A stretch of 8,046 nt of DNA from Peptococcaceae bacterium (lineage in GTDB: Bacteria; Bacillota; Desulfitobacteriia; Desulfitobacteriales; Syntrophobotulaceae). The notes under the pieces were generated by a model. It had not been told where the DNA came from. It searched no databases and saw only the letters and a list, made by a program, of their open reading frames with translations. The position numbers and the translations under genes are program-made. Positions 7,601 through 8,046 of this stretch are shown here, one piece after another. The stretch spans positions 1-8,046 of the forward strand of contig JAAYII010000127.1 of NCBI GenBank assembly GCA_012523535.1, read 5' to 3'. Every line of letters begins with the position of its first letter. Within the stretch, counting starts at the first letter, position 1.

Positions 7601-7807
7601 AGTTGCCCGGTTAAGCCAACAATAAACCGGGCCACTCTGTTGTTTTTTAACGGGAACAAACCGGACCGCTTACTCATTGCTTTTCAGCAAGTCACTCCGA
7701 GGTGATTTCTTCTTGCCGATCTTTACAGGCTCCCACCGTCCCTGCTCGCTGGCAAAGTCTGAACAAGATTCCTTCCTCATCAACGTTTTAGGGCCATATT
7801 TTAATTA
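7566..7807 (-). promoter_or_regulatory. tRNA-Ile-responsive T-box riboswitch of ileS
   Basis: The leader carries the T-box core UGGUACC (7595-7589) inside AAAGGUGGUACCGCG, whose UGGN element pairs with the tRNA acceptor end. Stem I begins with a GAUGAGGA motif (7781-7774) whose GAGG pairs with CCUC (7702-7699). Just above that helix the specifier loop reads GAAAUCACC, with AUC at 7706-7704, an isoleucine codon that matches the downstream gene. The distal part of stem I shows the AGCGAG bulge region and a CAGG/CCUG hairpin. A perfect 8-bp stem, GCCCGGUU/AACCGGGC (7632-7605), sits where stem III is expected. Uncharged tRNA-Ile should stabilise the antiterminator and let transcription reach ileS. 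This leader fills the 338-nt gap between yggT and ileS; I see no gene there. Confidence 0.93.
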
Positions 7808-7813
7808 TAAATA

Positions 7814-7842
7814 ATTATATGCAATAAATAAGTTGAAGTCAA
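7814..7842 (-). promoter_or_regulatory. Sigma-A promoter of the ileS T-box leader
   Basis: TTGACT (7842-7837), a 17-nt AT-rich spacer and a perfect TATAAT (7819-7814) make a near-consensus promoter. Transcription would begin near 7807, about 25 nt before stem I of the T-box. The -35 box contains the TGA stop codon of the yggT-family gene, so the two functions share bases. Confidence 0.85.
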
Positions 7843-8046
7843 AAATAAATACGAGCCAGTATATTATACAGCGGTGAAAGGAGTGAGCGTATGATGATTA
7901 AAGCGATAAGTGCAAAAATAGGTGAGAAGTCGATCATTCCCGTAGCCCCGCCCAAAGGGATGCGTCGAAAGGGCTTAATCAGGGGTTCTGTTATGTCATT
8001 GAGCAAAACAATCAATAGATTACCTTGCAACCTGGGAAACCAGGAC
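7839..8046 (-). CDS. yggT: YggT family membrane protein (5' end cut by window edge)
   Basis: Only the last 68 residues are visible, read from 8045 in frame. They begin with SWFPR, then show the family hallmark TEPLIKPFRRIPLGG followed by IDFSPIFALIALIIIR, a hydrophobic helix likely to span the membrane. YggT proteins are about 80-100 aa with two membrane segments, so perhaps 15-30 N-terminal residues lie outside the window. Function is not firmly known; in Firmicutes the gene (ylmG) usually sits with sepF, ylmH and divIVA in the division cluster and may act in cell division or membrane organisation. Here the next gene is ileS, with no divIVA between. The stop codon overlaps the -35 box of the ileS promoter. 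Family assignment is strong; the role is uncertain. Confidence 0.9.
   Translation of the reverse strand, partial: SWFPRLQGNLLIVLLNDITEPLIKPFRRIPLGGATGMIDFSPIFALIALIIIRSLLSPLYNILARIYF

Overview
The window is a compact stretch of low-to-mid GC Firmicute chromosome in which every gene is on the minus strand. Gene order, T-box control of ileS and PyrR control of the pyr genes all point to Bacillota. An anaerobic clostridial lineage such as the Peptococcaceae is my best guess, but that placement is inference. Read 5' to 3' on the minus strand, the order is yggT (3' end only), ileS, lspA, an RluD-type pseudouridine synthase gene, pyrR, pyrB and pyrC (all but the last few codons). This is the Bacillus subtilis-type order divIVA-ileS-ylyA-lspA-ylyB-pyrR-pyrP-pyrB-pyrC, but without divIVA, ylyA and pyrP.

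Region 7501-8046: the yggT-family gene ends at 7839. Its stop codon lies inside the -35 box of a strong sigma-A-like promoter. That promoter drives a T-box leader of about 300 nt with an AUC (isoleucine) specifier, the UGGUACC T-box core and an intrinsic terminator, so ileS should be induced when tRNA-Ile is uncharged.

Region 3263-7500: ileS (924 aa), lspA (158 aa, probable TTG start) and the RluA-family gene (315 aa) are closely spaced and should be co-transcribed. They supply isoleucyl-tRNA, lipoprotein signal peptide processing and 23S rRNA pseudouridylation.

Region 1-3262: a second promoter starts the pyrimidine operon just after the pseudouridine synthase gene. Two PyrR attenuators can be drawn by hand, one in the pyrR leader and one in the pyrR-pyrB gap. 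Each has a binding loop with the UCCnGnGAG signature, an antiterminator and a terminator hairpin that exclude one another. In the second, the terminator's 3' arm also contains the pyrB Shine-Dalgarno sequence, so one hairpin could block both transcription and translation. PyrR senses uridine nucleotides, while PyrB and PyrC catalyse the second and third steps of UMP synthesis.

I found no mobile element, CRISPR array, tRNA, rRNA or unknown defence-like system. The most interesting content is the layered RNA regulation.
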